This document shows, one piece after another, positions 34,304 through 42,236 of a stretch of DNA of 47,313 bases. Origin of the DNA: a virus. Every line of letters begins with the position of its first letter. Position 1 is the first letter of the stretch. A program made the translations under genes and the position numbers. The DNA is taken from positions 1 through 47,313 of IMG/VR virus record IMGVR_UViG_3300042922_000870. One strand, 5' to 3'. The notes under the pieces are model-generated. The model had not been told where the DNA came from. It did not search any database and saw nothing but the letters and a program-made list of their open reading frames with translations.

Positions 34304-35815
34304 TTATTTATATTTACTATCAAAATCAGTCTCATCAGGAAGAAGATTCTCGGTGCGCGAAGAGTATTCCCGAATGAAAGACTCGGGAGTAATATTATTT
34401 TTTTGGCTAATACTTGGTACTAGATCAACAACAATACTATTCAATCGTAATTTTGCATTCTCAGAAGAATCATCATTTTTAGCACAAAGTGCAATCAGAC
34501 CTTGGACTTCTTCAGAATTAAATTTCTCTAAAGCAGAAAAAGCATTGAATTTTGCCAAATAAAATTCTTGCTGTTCATTCAGAACCTTCTTATATACTTC
34601 TTCTTCATATTTAGTTTTGAAAACTTTTAATTCATTAAGTTGCAGACTCAAATCATCTACTTCTTTTTGATTGTCATTGTATTTAGTTTGATTTTTAGTC
34701 AATGCTTCTTTTGATTCATTCAGAGAGGATTCCAATGAAGCCAATTCCTTCTGTACCTTTTCATTTTCTAAAGTTGCATCGATAAGTGAGCTTTCTTTTT
34801 CTGAAAGAACCTTCTTAAGTTCCTCATGTTTTGTTTCCAGTTCACTTAACTTACCTTGAATTTGATTGTTTACCGCAACCCATTCTCTTTTTTCTTTCAC
34901 CTCTGTCTTACTGTCAAAGTCAATAGAAATATTATCTTCACCTTTTGAGTATGTATAATCATAGGTCTTATATGAATTTGACTCATAAATCTCAACGACA
35001 AAATGATTATCATATACCTCATAGATATATGTATAAGATTCTTCTGGAAGTGTAGGGTCCAGAACTTGATAAATCTGAGAACGAATGTCGTCATGCGATA
35101 ATTCAAACATCTTTTTATATTTCACTTTTTCACCTTCATCGATTCGATTATTTTTTTGCTCATACAGTGCTTCAGTAATAAGCAAGTTAAAATGCTCTCT
35201 GTCATTGAGACTAATCAACTGCGAGGAATCATATGCAGGGAGAACCACACCTTGCTGACCTCGATTTTCGCTTGCTAAGTGACAGTGACCATCAAAATAT
35301 ACAGGAGAGTTAATATACTCTATTCCATCTTGAACATTGAAGTTGGAGTATAAAAATTCACAACTGGTATTAATTTTAATCCCTCTATTAAACCATTCAA
35401 CCAACAGTTCACATGCATCACTAAAGCGAGATTTCCATAATATTGCATCGGCAGCTATTACTTCTTTTTCTTCACCGTCAATGTCTAAAGTTAATAAATA
35501 TCCCTTCGTTGTGAATACACCAATGGGAATAGTATTTGTTTTAACTATATCTTTGCCATGCTTGTTTTTCTCAAGTGTTGCTTCATGTCCGGTAAAGTTG
35601 TCAGTGCTGGTGTTTATCTCAGTGACTGGTATGTAGTTGGCAACAATTGGTTTATTGATTATTGTTTCACACAGTTCCAAACCGATGTCTTTAGTTACAA
35701 TTGCATTATTCCAAGACTTTTCAAAGTCTAAGATAATATAGGTTGCTTTTAAAACGGTAGGGTCATTGCTGCTCTCAAAACTATTAAGGATAAAATTGTA
35801 GCCTAAGCGTTTTAT
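34304..35815 (-). CDS. Prohead protease-scaffold fusion candidate; likely AUA start
   Basis: 503 residues from ATA 35815. The only conventional start in frame near it, GTG 35824, is inside AAAGGAGGTG itself; ATA 35815 is 8 nt after the GGAGG. Residues about 1-250 form a globular domain (IILDFEKSWNNAIVTKDIGL, WFNRGIKINTSCEFLYSN, YFDGHCHLASENRGQQG) that has the outline of a phage prohead protease; a Ser/His pair cannot be assigned by eye. Residues about 320-430 are coiled coil (LSELETKHEELKKVLSEKES), the normal scaffold part. It is between portal and capsid genes, so a self-cleaving scaffold is likely. The protease call is an inference from position and domain layout. Confidence 0.65.
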   Translation of the reverse strand: MKRLGYNFILNSFESSNDPTVLKATYIILDFEKSWNNAIVTKDIGLELCETIINKPIVANYIPVTEINTSTDNFTGHEATLEKNKHGKDIVKTNTIPIGVFTTKGYLLTLDIDGEEKEVIAADAILWKSRFSDACELLVEWFNRGIKINTSCEFLYSNFNVQDGIEYINSPVYFDGHCHLASENRGQQGVVLPAYDSSQLISLNDREHFNLLITEALYEQKNNRIDEGEKVKYKKMFELSHDDIRSQIYQVLDPTLPEESYTYIYEVYDNHFVVEIYESNSYKTYDYTYSKGEDNISIDFDSKTEVKEKREWVAVNNQIQGKLSELETKHEELKKVLSEKESSLIDATLENEKVQKELASLESSLNESKEALTKNQTKYNDNQKEVDDLSLQLNELKVFKTKYEEEVYKKVLNEQQEFYLAKFNAFSALEKFNSEEVQGLIALCAKNDDSSENAKLRLNSIVVDLVPSISQKNNITPESFIREYSSRTENLLPDETDFDSKYK

Positions 35816-35829
35816 ATTTATCACCTCCT

Positions 35830-37374
35830 TTACGTATCAGGGTTCCCATTCCCGTTAGAGGCCTTAGACTTGATAGTATTTTCGGACTCAACGTCATTTG
35901 TTTCGATTTCATTTCTTCCCGAAGATGAATCTGAACTGCTGCTTGTATAGCTTGATAAATAGGGTTTTATTTTCTCTTGTAGCTTCATTTTGTCGATTTC
36001 ATATACGGATTGGTTAATATAATCCTCGAAATGAACACCTTCAAGAGAGTCAACGATAGCCTTGACGGAAAATCCTTCAGAGTGAAGTTTATGCAATGAT
36101 TCCAAACGTTTCTCGCCAGAAATTGGCATCGTCTTATCATATTCCATAACATAGTTATCTTTATCTTTATTTGTAAGAATCAAATTGAAGAGCTTGCCAT
36201 ACACATCACGTTCAATTTCTTCCAAAAGGACACCTATACGTTTGTAGAGGGTTTCCAGATTGAGTTTGGCGGACGCAAAAGTACTGCCGCTACCGTTCAT
36301 TAGGGCAGAGGATAGGCCATAAGCAGATTGAATGTCTTGATTGACGGAATTGAATTTATCGGGGTCAAGAGCATCGGAATTCATATCGGGGAAGGTTAAT
36401 TTTGCGAATTCTGGGATAGCAATAACTGTAACGCCATTGGAATCGTTCTTTTCTAATGCTTCTTTAACACCACTATGAACTTTTTTCTTTACAGAGGATT
36501 TGAGCTTTAGACTAGAATAATCCTTTTCTTGTTCGCTACCTATAGTTAGTACTGCTAAAGCATTAATGATTTTATTAGCTACCGACTTTTCCATGTTCTT
36601 GAGTTTTTCTTTGTGAGTGATATCAAAAAGGCCTGTTGTTCCCCAACTAACTCCTAAGTTCTGGTTTCTTTTAGTTGTGTGAGTGCGCAAAACAAAAGTC
36701 CTGTCAGTTGGCAATTCAATGTACTTTAGTAGTTTATTACTCTTGTCGGCTTGATATTTTTCATACTCTGCTTGATCAATTATCCCTTCGAAATTAGAGA
36801 ACTGACTTAATCGTTCTGCTTCGTTCATCTTTTCAAACCAAGACAAATCAACAACTGCTACCCATTCGCCGTTTTTTCTGTAGGCAGGAAATACTAACTT
36901 TAAATCATCAAATATATAAGGATAATAATTTTTCTTTTTCCCTAGCCAGATTCCAATCAGTGTTCCGGCAGTGATTTGTTGAGATAGCATATCTCTTGTT
37001 AAAGTTTTATGTTTGACCTGAAATAAGATCTTATCGCAAATCGCTAGATTTTTTTCGTAATTCGTAGTCTTATCGAATGCATTGATCTTATAATTGAGCG
37101 AAGGAAGGATTTTCACCATTTCAAAAAGTTGAAATAGTTCAGCGTTTGCAATATAGAAATACTGCACTATTTTTTCTATTTCTTTTTGATATTTATCTGG
37201 ATTTGATAAATACTTCTTAATCTTTTTGGAATCAATACTATCAATAATTCCTTGAGAGAAAAGATTACTCATAAACCCTTCAACATAAGTTGATAGATAC
37301 TCATCATAAGAGTTAAGTTGCAATTCCAGATCATCTTCTTTATTGACTGAAGAGAAGGAAGATGTATTACTCAC
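35830..37374 (-). CDS. Portal protein
   Basis: 514 residues from GTG 37374, with AAAGGAGAC about 11 nt upstream. It contains helical segments and the sequence PDKFNSVNQDIQSAYGLSSA with LMNGSGSTFASAKLNLETLY, which matches the stem-helix region of portal proteins where NQDI..A.GL......G..SF.. is frequent; the Ser/Asp-rich C-terminus is typical as well. It forms the dodecameric gate for DNA. Placed directly after the large terminase gene and before the protease-scaffold gene. SPbeta YonE is the likely counterpart. Confidence 0.85.
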   Translation of the reverse strand: MSNTSSFSSVNKEDDLELQLNSYDEYLSTYVEGFMSNLFSQGIIDSIDSKKIKKYLSNPDKYQKEIEKIVQYFYIANAELFQLFEMVKILPSLNYKINAFDKTTNYEKNLAICDKILFQVKHKTLTRDMLSQQITAGTLIGIWLGKKKNYYPYIFDDLKLVFPAYRKNGEWVAVVDLSWFEKMNEAERLSQFSNFEGIIDQAEYEKYQADKSNKLLKYIELPTDRTFVLRTHTTKRNQNLGVSWGTTGLFDITHKEKLKNMEKSVANKIINALAVLTIGSEQEKDYSSLKLKSSVKKKVHSGVKEALEKNDSNGVTVIAIPEFAKLTFPDMNSDALDPDKFNSVNQDIQSAYGLSSALMNGSGSTFASAKLNLETLYKRIGVLLEEIERDVYGKLFNLILTNKDKDNYVMEYDKTMPISGEKRLESLHKLHSEGFSVKAIVDSLEGVHFEDYINQSVYEIDKMKLQEKIKPYLSSYTSSSSDSSSGRNEIETNDVESENTIKSKASNGNGNPDT

Positions 37375-37400
37375 TAATTAATTCAGTCTCCTTTCTTGGG

Positions 37401-39173
37401 TTAATAGTAAACAAGGTCATCGTCATCATCAACGTCATCATCACTTTGCATGTTTCTCTCTATCTCTGAAGCGATGTAATTCCCATATGAAACTGAACTG
37501 TATCTATCTTTACGTTTCCCAGATGGCTCCTTCAGTTTTACCAGACCACTATCATTTCGTTCGCCTTCAAGATTGATCATTTCATTTACCAGCAAGGTTG
37601 TTTGGATAAATGTATTCTCAAATTTAGCTTGAGACTCCAATGGTAATGAACCATAACCTTTTAAGTTTTTTAGATTTTCTCTACCCTCGTTATCGCTGAT
37701 GAGTAAACGGACTTTCCCACGTTTTAAATTGTCTCTTAGCCCGATTGCTGCATCACTATTAAGTTGTTGCCCTGCTTTTATGCTATAAATGATTTTTGGA
37801 GCAGAAGAATATATGCATCTTGCTGCCATTTTTTCGTCATTTATACAACTCCATGGTTCGTATTCAATTCCTCGTTCTTTATCAGCCAGAGGAATAACTA
37901 GGTTATCAAATATCCCAGTACCAGCGCTTTGCGTGTCGAGAACTAAGTAGTCACAATCTAAATCATCATAAAGCTGACGGATACGAATTGCTTGAGTAAC
38001 AGTATGACCACCAGTCATACTTTCAATGTAAGAGATGTGTCTATCTAACCCCTTGGCATTCGGAATAAGTCGAAGCATACTATAAGCAGAGGCATCATTT
38101 TCTTTGCCCTCCATTGTTGCAATATCACAACAGAGCAACCGCATCTCGCCTTCTTTTTTTGGTGTATATTTAAAAGAAGCATCTTTTATTAGGCCGTAAT
38201 ATGACTTAGGATAAACCGCTTGATATATCTTTCTATTTTTCTCAAGGTCTTCGTATTTATAGAAAGCCTTTTCTGACTCGCCAAAAAATAAACAACCCAT
38301 TTCTATTCCAAACGCGATTTCATCGAAGTCATCTTCGGACATTTCATCAAGGACTTGTTCTTTCATTAGCAAATTTTCTTTAACTGCGAGTTGATAGGGG
38401 AGTCCACATATAAAGTAATTCTTACCTGTTGTCATCGCTTTGACGTAGGCTTTTAATTTTGCCCATGACCAGTGGAACTGATACCAAGCAGAAGAGAGGT
38501 ATATTTCTTTGTTTCTTTCCTGGAGATGTGAATATTTAGGATTGTTTAAGAATTTTGGCTGTCGGGGAGCTGTGAGGAACTTTCTAAGCACTTTATTAAT
38601 GATATCTAAGTCAACCATGCGAAACTCATCAACTATGATACAGTTTGCTCTTTTACTTCTAGCTCCATCATTCGATGCAACTACCTTAATCCAGCTACCA
38701 TTGTGGAAATCAACCTTTGGATCATTAGCAGAGGTAGACAAATCACTTATTTCTCGTGCTAGGTTTGGAGAATTCTTTTTGATATCATCTATTTTTTCAA
38801 TGACTTCTCGTGCTTGCTTCATATTACCTGATGCAACGACTATCTTCGTCTCAGGCCAAAGAATGCAACGAATACAGCAGTATACAGCAGTTAACCAAGT
38901 CTTCCCTTGGCCTCTCGAAGCTAAGTACATAAAATAGTTAGAGTAATTCATCATATAGATCAGAATTACCTGAAATATCTTTAAGGTTATCCCTAAGTAT
39001 TCACTGGCAAAGCGATGAGGGTTTGCACGATAATAACTAGCCCAAACGCCTATACCAGTCATTAACTTTTCACTCTTGTCAGTACCCTTATTAAAGTTTC
39101 TACCCTTGTTAAATATGTTGTTGCCCTTGTGTTCTTTGTTTCTAGAGACTTGGAAGTTAGAATATCCACTCAT
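37401..39173 (-). CDS. Terminase large subunit
   Basis: 590 residues from ATG 39173; the ATG overlaps the TGA of the small-subunit-like gene, so the two are coupled. ATPase domain: Walker A SRGQGKT at 86-92 and Walker B IIVDEF at 179-184. Nuclease domain: [19 protein letters not shown] near residue 345 (first catalytic Asp) and [11 protein letters not shown] near 405. Ends in an Asp-rich tail ([13 protein letters not shown]). It cuts and packages DNA through the portal. SPbeta YonF is the counterpart by gene order. Confidence 0.95.
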   Translation of the reverse strand: MSGYSNFQVSRNKEHKGNNIFNKGRNFNKGTDKSEKLMTGIGVWASYYRANPHRFASEYLGITLKIFQVILIYMMNYSNYFMYLASRGQGKTWLTAVYCCIRCILWPETKIVVASGNMKQAREVIEKIDDIKKNSPNLAREISDLSTSANDPKVDFHNGSWIKVVASNDGARSKRANCIIVDEFRMVDLDIINKVLRKFLTAPRQPKFLNNPKYSHLQERNKEIYLSSAWYQFHWSWAKLKAYVKAMTTGKNYFICGLPYQLAVKENLLMKEQVLDEMSEDDFDEIAFGIEMGCLFFGESEKAFYKYEDLEKNRKIYQAVYPKSYYGLIKDASFKYTPKKEGEMRLLCCDIATMEGKENDASAYSMLRLIPNAKGLDRHISYIESMTGGHTVTQAIRIRQLYDDLDCDYLVLDTQSAGTGIFDNLVIPLADKERGIEYEPWSCINDEKMAARCIYSSAPKIIYSIKAGQQLNSDAAIGLRDNLKRGKVRLLISDNEGRENLKNLKGYGSLPLESQAKFENTFIQTTLLVNEMINLEGERNDSGLVKLKEPSGKRKDRYSSVSYGNYIASEIERNMQSDDDVDDDDDLVYY

Positions 39174-40090
39174 AATGTACCGTCTTCAACATCGACAGCA
39201 TAATCAGGAGCATCGACAGTGTGTTTGCTTAATTCTTCCTCGTACATTTTGGAGTAGTCATTATTGATATTAAGCATTTTACAAAGATGACCAAAAAACC
39301 AAACTTGGATATAATATTTGATTCCGTCAACATCTTTCCAGGCTTCATCGGGCTCAGGAATTGGTCTTTCGTTCTCATATTTCTTTATAAGAGTTCCAAA
39401 AGTAGCTTGTTCGGTCGCATTTGCACCAGTCTCCTGAACAGGTTTAATATTTGATGATCCCAACAGATCTTGAAGTGTCTTCATTTCTTTGTCAGTGGGC
39501 TTTCCATACTCCCTAAGTTTCTTTATCTCAAGGCGCTTATGGGAAATCTCCTGGAACAACATCTCCATTGCGTAAGAGTCACATTCATACGAATTGATCC
39601 ATGTGTGATATTCATTCTCTAAGAACATGTAATCCTCAAATTCAAAACCTTTTTTACCCCACTTCATTTGAAGATGTAAGAGCTCTTCTTCCGAAGTCTC
39701 AAATTCTTTATCAAGGGATTCGAGGTAGTTAAATTGAAAAGAGTTAGATGTTTTAAAGACACTATCTGCAAATTTCTTTCCTTTGTTTTGCTTTAATGAA
39801 GATACTTGTGTAATATATTTGGACCAATCTGCGCCAGATGTATCCCAGGTTTCCTGAAGGAACGGCTTATCCATTGTTGCTAGGACTTGCACGGTTCTTT
39901 CAAGGTAGCCTTCTGAATCTTTTTTACCAATCTGACTCTGTAGACAATCTTTACAGACTTCAAATTTATCTGAACTAAATAATTCATTTGTATTCATATA
40001 AAATAAACTTGGAACTTTGAATTTTTTACAGTTCAAACACTTGATTTTGAGATCAGGTTCCTTTTGTTCTTGTTGCTTTTTAATTACCAA
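39170..40090 (-). CDS. Terminase small subunit-like zinc-finger protein
   Basis: 306 residues from TTG 40090 with GAAGGTGAG upstream. Residues about 18-48 form a zinc finger (CLNCKKF ... CKDCL). The rest is helical ([36 protein letters not shown]). It immediately precedes and overlaps the large terminase gene by 4 nt. SPbeta YonG has the same place. Function as DNA-recognising small terminase is inferred from position and zinc finger. Confidence 0.7.
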   Translation of the reverse strand: MVIKKQQEQKEPDLKIKCLNCKKFKVPSLFYMNTNELFSSDKFEVCKDCLQSQIGKKDSEGYLERTVQVLATMDKPFLQETWDTSGADWSKYITQVSSLKQNKGKKFADSVFKTSNSFQFNYLESLDKEFETSEEELLHLQMKWGKKGFEFEDYMFLENEYHTWINSYECDSYAMEMLFQEISHKRLEIKKLREYGKPTDKEMKTLQDLLGSSNIKPVQETGANATEQATFGTLIKKYENERPIPEPDEAWKDVDGIKYYIQVWFFGHLCKMLNINNDYSKMYEEELSKHTVDAPDYAVDVEDGTL

Positions 40091-40154
40091 TTACTCACCT
40101 TCTTTATAGAAGAACACTTTTAATAAAACTCCCATTTCATATATAAATTAAGAA

Positions 40155-40215
40155 CCATGGGGTAGGAGGGAGTGGGGGCCTGTTTAAAGATCCTTAAGGC
40201 AGAATCTCCCCATGG
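40155..40215. repeat. G-rich element inside an 8-bp inverted repeat, upstream of the terminase genes
   Basis: CCATGGGG (40155-40162) and its exact inverted copy CCCCATGG (40208-40215) enclose 45 nt. From 40157 to 40178 the plus strand is nearly all G (runs of 4, 2, 3 and 5 G), which is unusual in this AT-rich sequence and could form a G-quadruplex. The minus-strand transcript would be C-rich and could fold into a long hairpin. It lies 65 nt before the small-terminase ribosome site. Confidence 0.55.
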
Positions 40216-40226
40216 ATATATTCAGT

Positions 40227-41411
40227 TTAAACTCGAATCTTATATGTACATTCAATCTTCGAACCGTCTAGAACTATGTATTTTTGCATTGGAGAGGCAT
40301 AATACCTCTTAGAGATGGCATAGTCGTCCACGCCCATCAAACTGCCATTCACTATGGACTCAGTTTTACCGAATTCTTTTTCGTAATTATGATGAATATG
40401 CCCAGAATAGATATAAGAGGGTACATATCCCAATAACTGAGGGAGGTTCTTCGCGGAAGTTGATACGGGGTCTAAATCTCCATGACAAAATACATGCTTT
40501 TCGCCTTCAATATCTTCAACATAAATCCCATCTTCATCTTTTACAATCTCAATATTAGCAAAGTCTTTAAGTCTTGCTTCAAGGAACCATGGAACAAGAT
40601 ACTCAAGATTTTCTCTGAAAATTGATTCATGCTTATTAGCGATAAGGCGGCTATGATTGCCAATAATGTTGATGAATTTAATTTTAGAATGACACTTCGA
40701 TAATTCGACTAAAGCTTCGGCAATACTTTCTGCAGCAATCTGAATCTGCTTAATAACATCTTCGCCGGACTGAACTCGTGCTGACACATGAATTGCTCCG
40801 TGCAACATATCGCCCAGGTTGGCTACGGTTAGTTCTGTGATATTATTCTTTTGACTGTATTCAATTGTTTTAGAAAGGAGAGTAGATAGACGATCTCGGA
40901 ACACATCGACATTGTAAGTGTTAAGGCTGTTTTTGAATTCACTACCGATATGCCAGTCAGACCACAAGGAGATTGCACGTTTTACGGTGTTATCATTAGT
41001 TACAGGAGGGGAGGAGAAGAGGGGTTTCAATGATTGCAATTCTAATATAGATTCATTGATCTGATCCTTCAAGTTATCGAACCGAGCTTCTTTGTAAATG
41101 AGTTGATTATACTCTCTCTTTTGGTCTCGAAGGCGAACAGTCTCTTTCTGGAGTTCAACCGTTGCATCTCGTACTTCTTGCACTACTTCATTACTGCCAT
41201 ACTTAGCTAGAACAATTGGCTTAAACTCAATGTAACTATTGTAGCGTTTTCTCCAGCGAGATTCGGAGTATTCTTCATCACACTCATTATTCAAAAGTTT
41301 GGCTACTTGAGTCCAGGTAAGTCCATACGCTTCTAAATTATCGCCAAGACGAATCAAAAAATCGTCTAATGTAGTATCAGACGATTCGCGTTTAATTATG
41401 ATAGGAGTCAT
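40227..41411 (-). CDS. Calcineurin-like metallophosphoesterase (YonJ-like)
   Basis: 394 residues from ATG 41411 with GGAGTAAATAA upstream. Residues about 12-65 resemble a helix-turn-helix (LTWTQVAKLLNNECDEEYSE), followed by coiled coil. The phosphoesterase domain has all metal-ligand blocks: D152 and H154 (WSDWHIG), D201 (NLGDMLHG), N252-H253 (IIGNHSR), FCHGD near 311, and GHIHH near 340. Such enzymes hydrolyse phosphodiesters or phosphoproteins with two metal ions. With the N-terminal domain it probably acts on DNA or RNA. SPbeta YonJ is the likely counterpart. Confidence 0.85.
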   Translation of the reverse strand: MTPIIIKRESSDTTLDDFLIRLGDNLEAYGLTWTQVAKLLNNECDEEYSESRWRKRYNSYIEFKPIVLAKYGSNEVVQEVRDATVELQKETVRLRDQKREYNQLIYKEARFDNLKDQINESILELQSLKPLFSSPPVTNDNTVKRAISLWSDWHIGSEFKNSLNTYNVDVFRDRLSTLLSKTIEYSQKNNITELTVANLGDMLHGAIHVSARVQSGEDVIKQIQIAAESIAEALVELSKCHSKIKFINIIGNHSRLIANKHESIFRENLEYLVPWFLEARLKDFANIEIVKDEDGIYVEDIEGEKHVFCHGDLDPVSTSAKNLPQLLGYVPSYIYSGHIHHNYEKEFGKTESIVNGSLMGVDDYAISKRYYASPMQKYIVLDGSKIECTYKIRV

Positions 41412-41415
41412 TTAT

Positions 41416-41598
41416 TTACTCCTTTGGCTGCACTGGCAGATCTTCCTTAATAGAGATTGTCACATTTTTCCCATCATATGATTTCAATTCTTCAAGAAGA
41501 TCATAAATAAAAATGCCACTTTTATCTTCCTCAGTTACTTCCATAACTTCTGTATTGAGCAAACCTTTGAATTGAATCGAGTTGTTGCGTTTAGCCAT
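41416..41598 (-). CDS. yonK: YonK family protein
   Basis: 60 residues from ATG 41598 behind AAAGGGAGAT. The sequence MAKRNNSIQFKGLLNTEVME, then YDLLEELKSYDGKNVTISIK, corresponds to the small SPbeta YonK protein (about 63 residues, structure known, function unknown), as I recall it, including the GKNVxIxxKE end. Its 5' leader contains the folded RNA at 41636-41733. It precedes the phosphoesterase gene by 4 nt. Confidence 0.8.
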   Translation of the reverse strand: MAKRNNSIQFKGLLNTEVMEVTEEDKSGIFIYDLLEELKSYDGKNVTISIKEDLPVQPKE

Positions 41599-41635
41599 AT
41601 CTATTATATCTCCCTTTACAATTTATTTTACTGTG

Positions 41636-41733
41636 AGTCGATAGCAGGGCGGCGTATCCTGCATTTCTGATAACTCAGAACGCACCCAACGTGCGGTCTG
41701 AGCGTGTAGAGAACCTTTTCTACCTTATCGACT
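41636..41733 (-). ncRNA. Candidate structured RNA, cloverleaf-like four-way junction
   Basis: Minus-strand transcript of 98 nt. P1: AGUCGAUA (41733-41726) with UAUCGACU (41643-41636), 8 bp. P2: GUAGA/UCUAC, 8-nt loop containing GG. P3: CUCAGA/UCUGAG plus CGCAC/GUGCG with one C-U mismatch and loop GUUGG. P4: GCAGG/CCUGC, 9-nt loop. All stems are perfect by complementarity. Located between HU stop and YonK start with no ORF. It is not a tRNA: P3 is too long and there is no TTCRANYC loop. UUCUGAG can also pair with UCAGAA just downstream, giving an alternative hairpin. The GC content is well above the neighbourhood. Function unknown; riboswitch, attenuator, RNase target or stable RNA are possible. 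Confidence 0.65.
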
Positions 41734-41771
41734 ATCTAATTGAGATATTACATCTCTTGAATATGTATATG

Positions 41772-41789
41772 ATAAAACTATTGTTTTAT
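41772..41789 (-). terminator. AT-rich hairpin after the HU gene
   Basis: Perfect 7-bp stem ATAAAAC/GTTTTAT with a 4-nt loop, 5 nt past the HU stop codon on the minus strand. Without G/C-rich stem or T tract it is a poor terminator; it may protect the mRNA end. Confidence 0.35.
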
Positions 41790-41793
41790 AAAA

Positions 41794-42114
41794 TTATTTA
41801 ATTGCCTTTTTCAAAGCAGATGCTGGCTTGAATGCTGGGGCTTTTGATGCTTCAATTTGAATCGTTGCCTGTGCTTTTGCTGCTTCTGGATCGACACCTT
41901 GTTCTTTAAGATCTTTCAAGAGTTTTGGATTTACACCTGGACGAGCTGCACGATCACGTACTTCGAAATTACCAAATCCATATATACCAACCTTATCTCC
42001 TGCGGATAGTGCTCCAGTAATTGTTTCAAATACAGCATCTACTGCGGCTACTGCTGCTTTCTTCTCTAGTCCTGTTTTGTTAATTACTTCAATCGTCAAT
42101 TCCTGTTTATTCAT
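41794..42114 (-). CDS. HU family DNA-binding protein (YonN-like)
   Basis: 106 residues from ATG 42114 with CAGGGAGATT upstream; a longer frame to 42189 has no site. N-terminal NKQELTIEVINKTGLEKKAA, then DKVGIYGFGNFEVRDRAARP and KAPAFKPASALKKAIK are the HU/IHF helices, saddle and C-terminus. The arm is longer than in HU (about 90 residues), with an insertion NPKLLKDLKEQGVDPEAAKA between the strands. Histone-like architecture protein. SPbeta YonN is an HU homologue beside yonO, so the pairing of RNA polymerase and HU is conserved. Confidence 0.92.
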   Translation of the reverse strand: MNKQELTIEVINKTGLEKKAAVAAVDAVFETITGALSAGDKVGIYGFGNFEVRDRAARPGVNPKLLKDLKEQGVDPEAAKAQATIQIEASKAPAFKPASALKKAIK

Positions 42115-42147
42115 TTTTTTTAATCTCCCTGTAGTTTTAATTTTAGC

Positions 42148-42172
42148 TGATAGAGGTTTTATACCCCTATCA
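42148..42172 (-). promoter_or_regulatory. Hairpin in the HU leader
   Basis: On the minus strand UGAUAGGGG pairs with CCUCUAUCA (9 bp, one G-U) over a 7-nt loop UAUAAAA, 34 nt before the HU start and after the terminator. Could control HU mRNA stability or be part of a phage promoter; no activity is shown by the sequence. Confidence 0.4.
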
Positions 42173-42194
42173 TATGTATACCTTCGCACCTCTT

Positions 42195-42221
42195 AAAAAA
42201 GCCTTTGTTTATAAGGGTTTT
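42195..42221 (-). terminator. Intrinsic terminator between the RNA polymerase and HU genes
   Basis: AAAACCCTT/AAGGCTTTT stem with one C-C mismatch, 7-nt loop, followed by TTTTTTAAG on the minus strand. Nearly identical in stem and loop to the hairpin at 5873-5897. Confidence 0.7.
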
Positions 42222-42236
42222 ATGACTATTTTTATT

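Noticed and set aside
41636-41733. tRNA gene
   Set aside because: Cloverleaf-like shape, but the middle arm has 12 positions instead of 5, the last loop has no TTCRANYC sequence and there is no CCA.
41636-41740. Hammerhead or other known small ribozyme
   Set aside because: CTGATAA and CTGAG occur, but the full CUGANGA and GAAA core with three stems cannot be formed on either strand.
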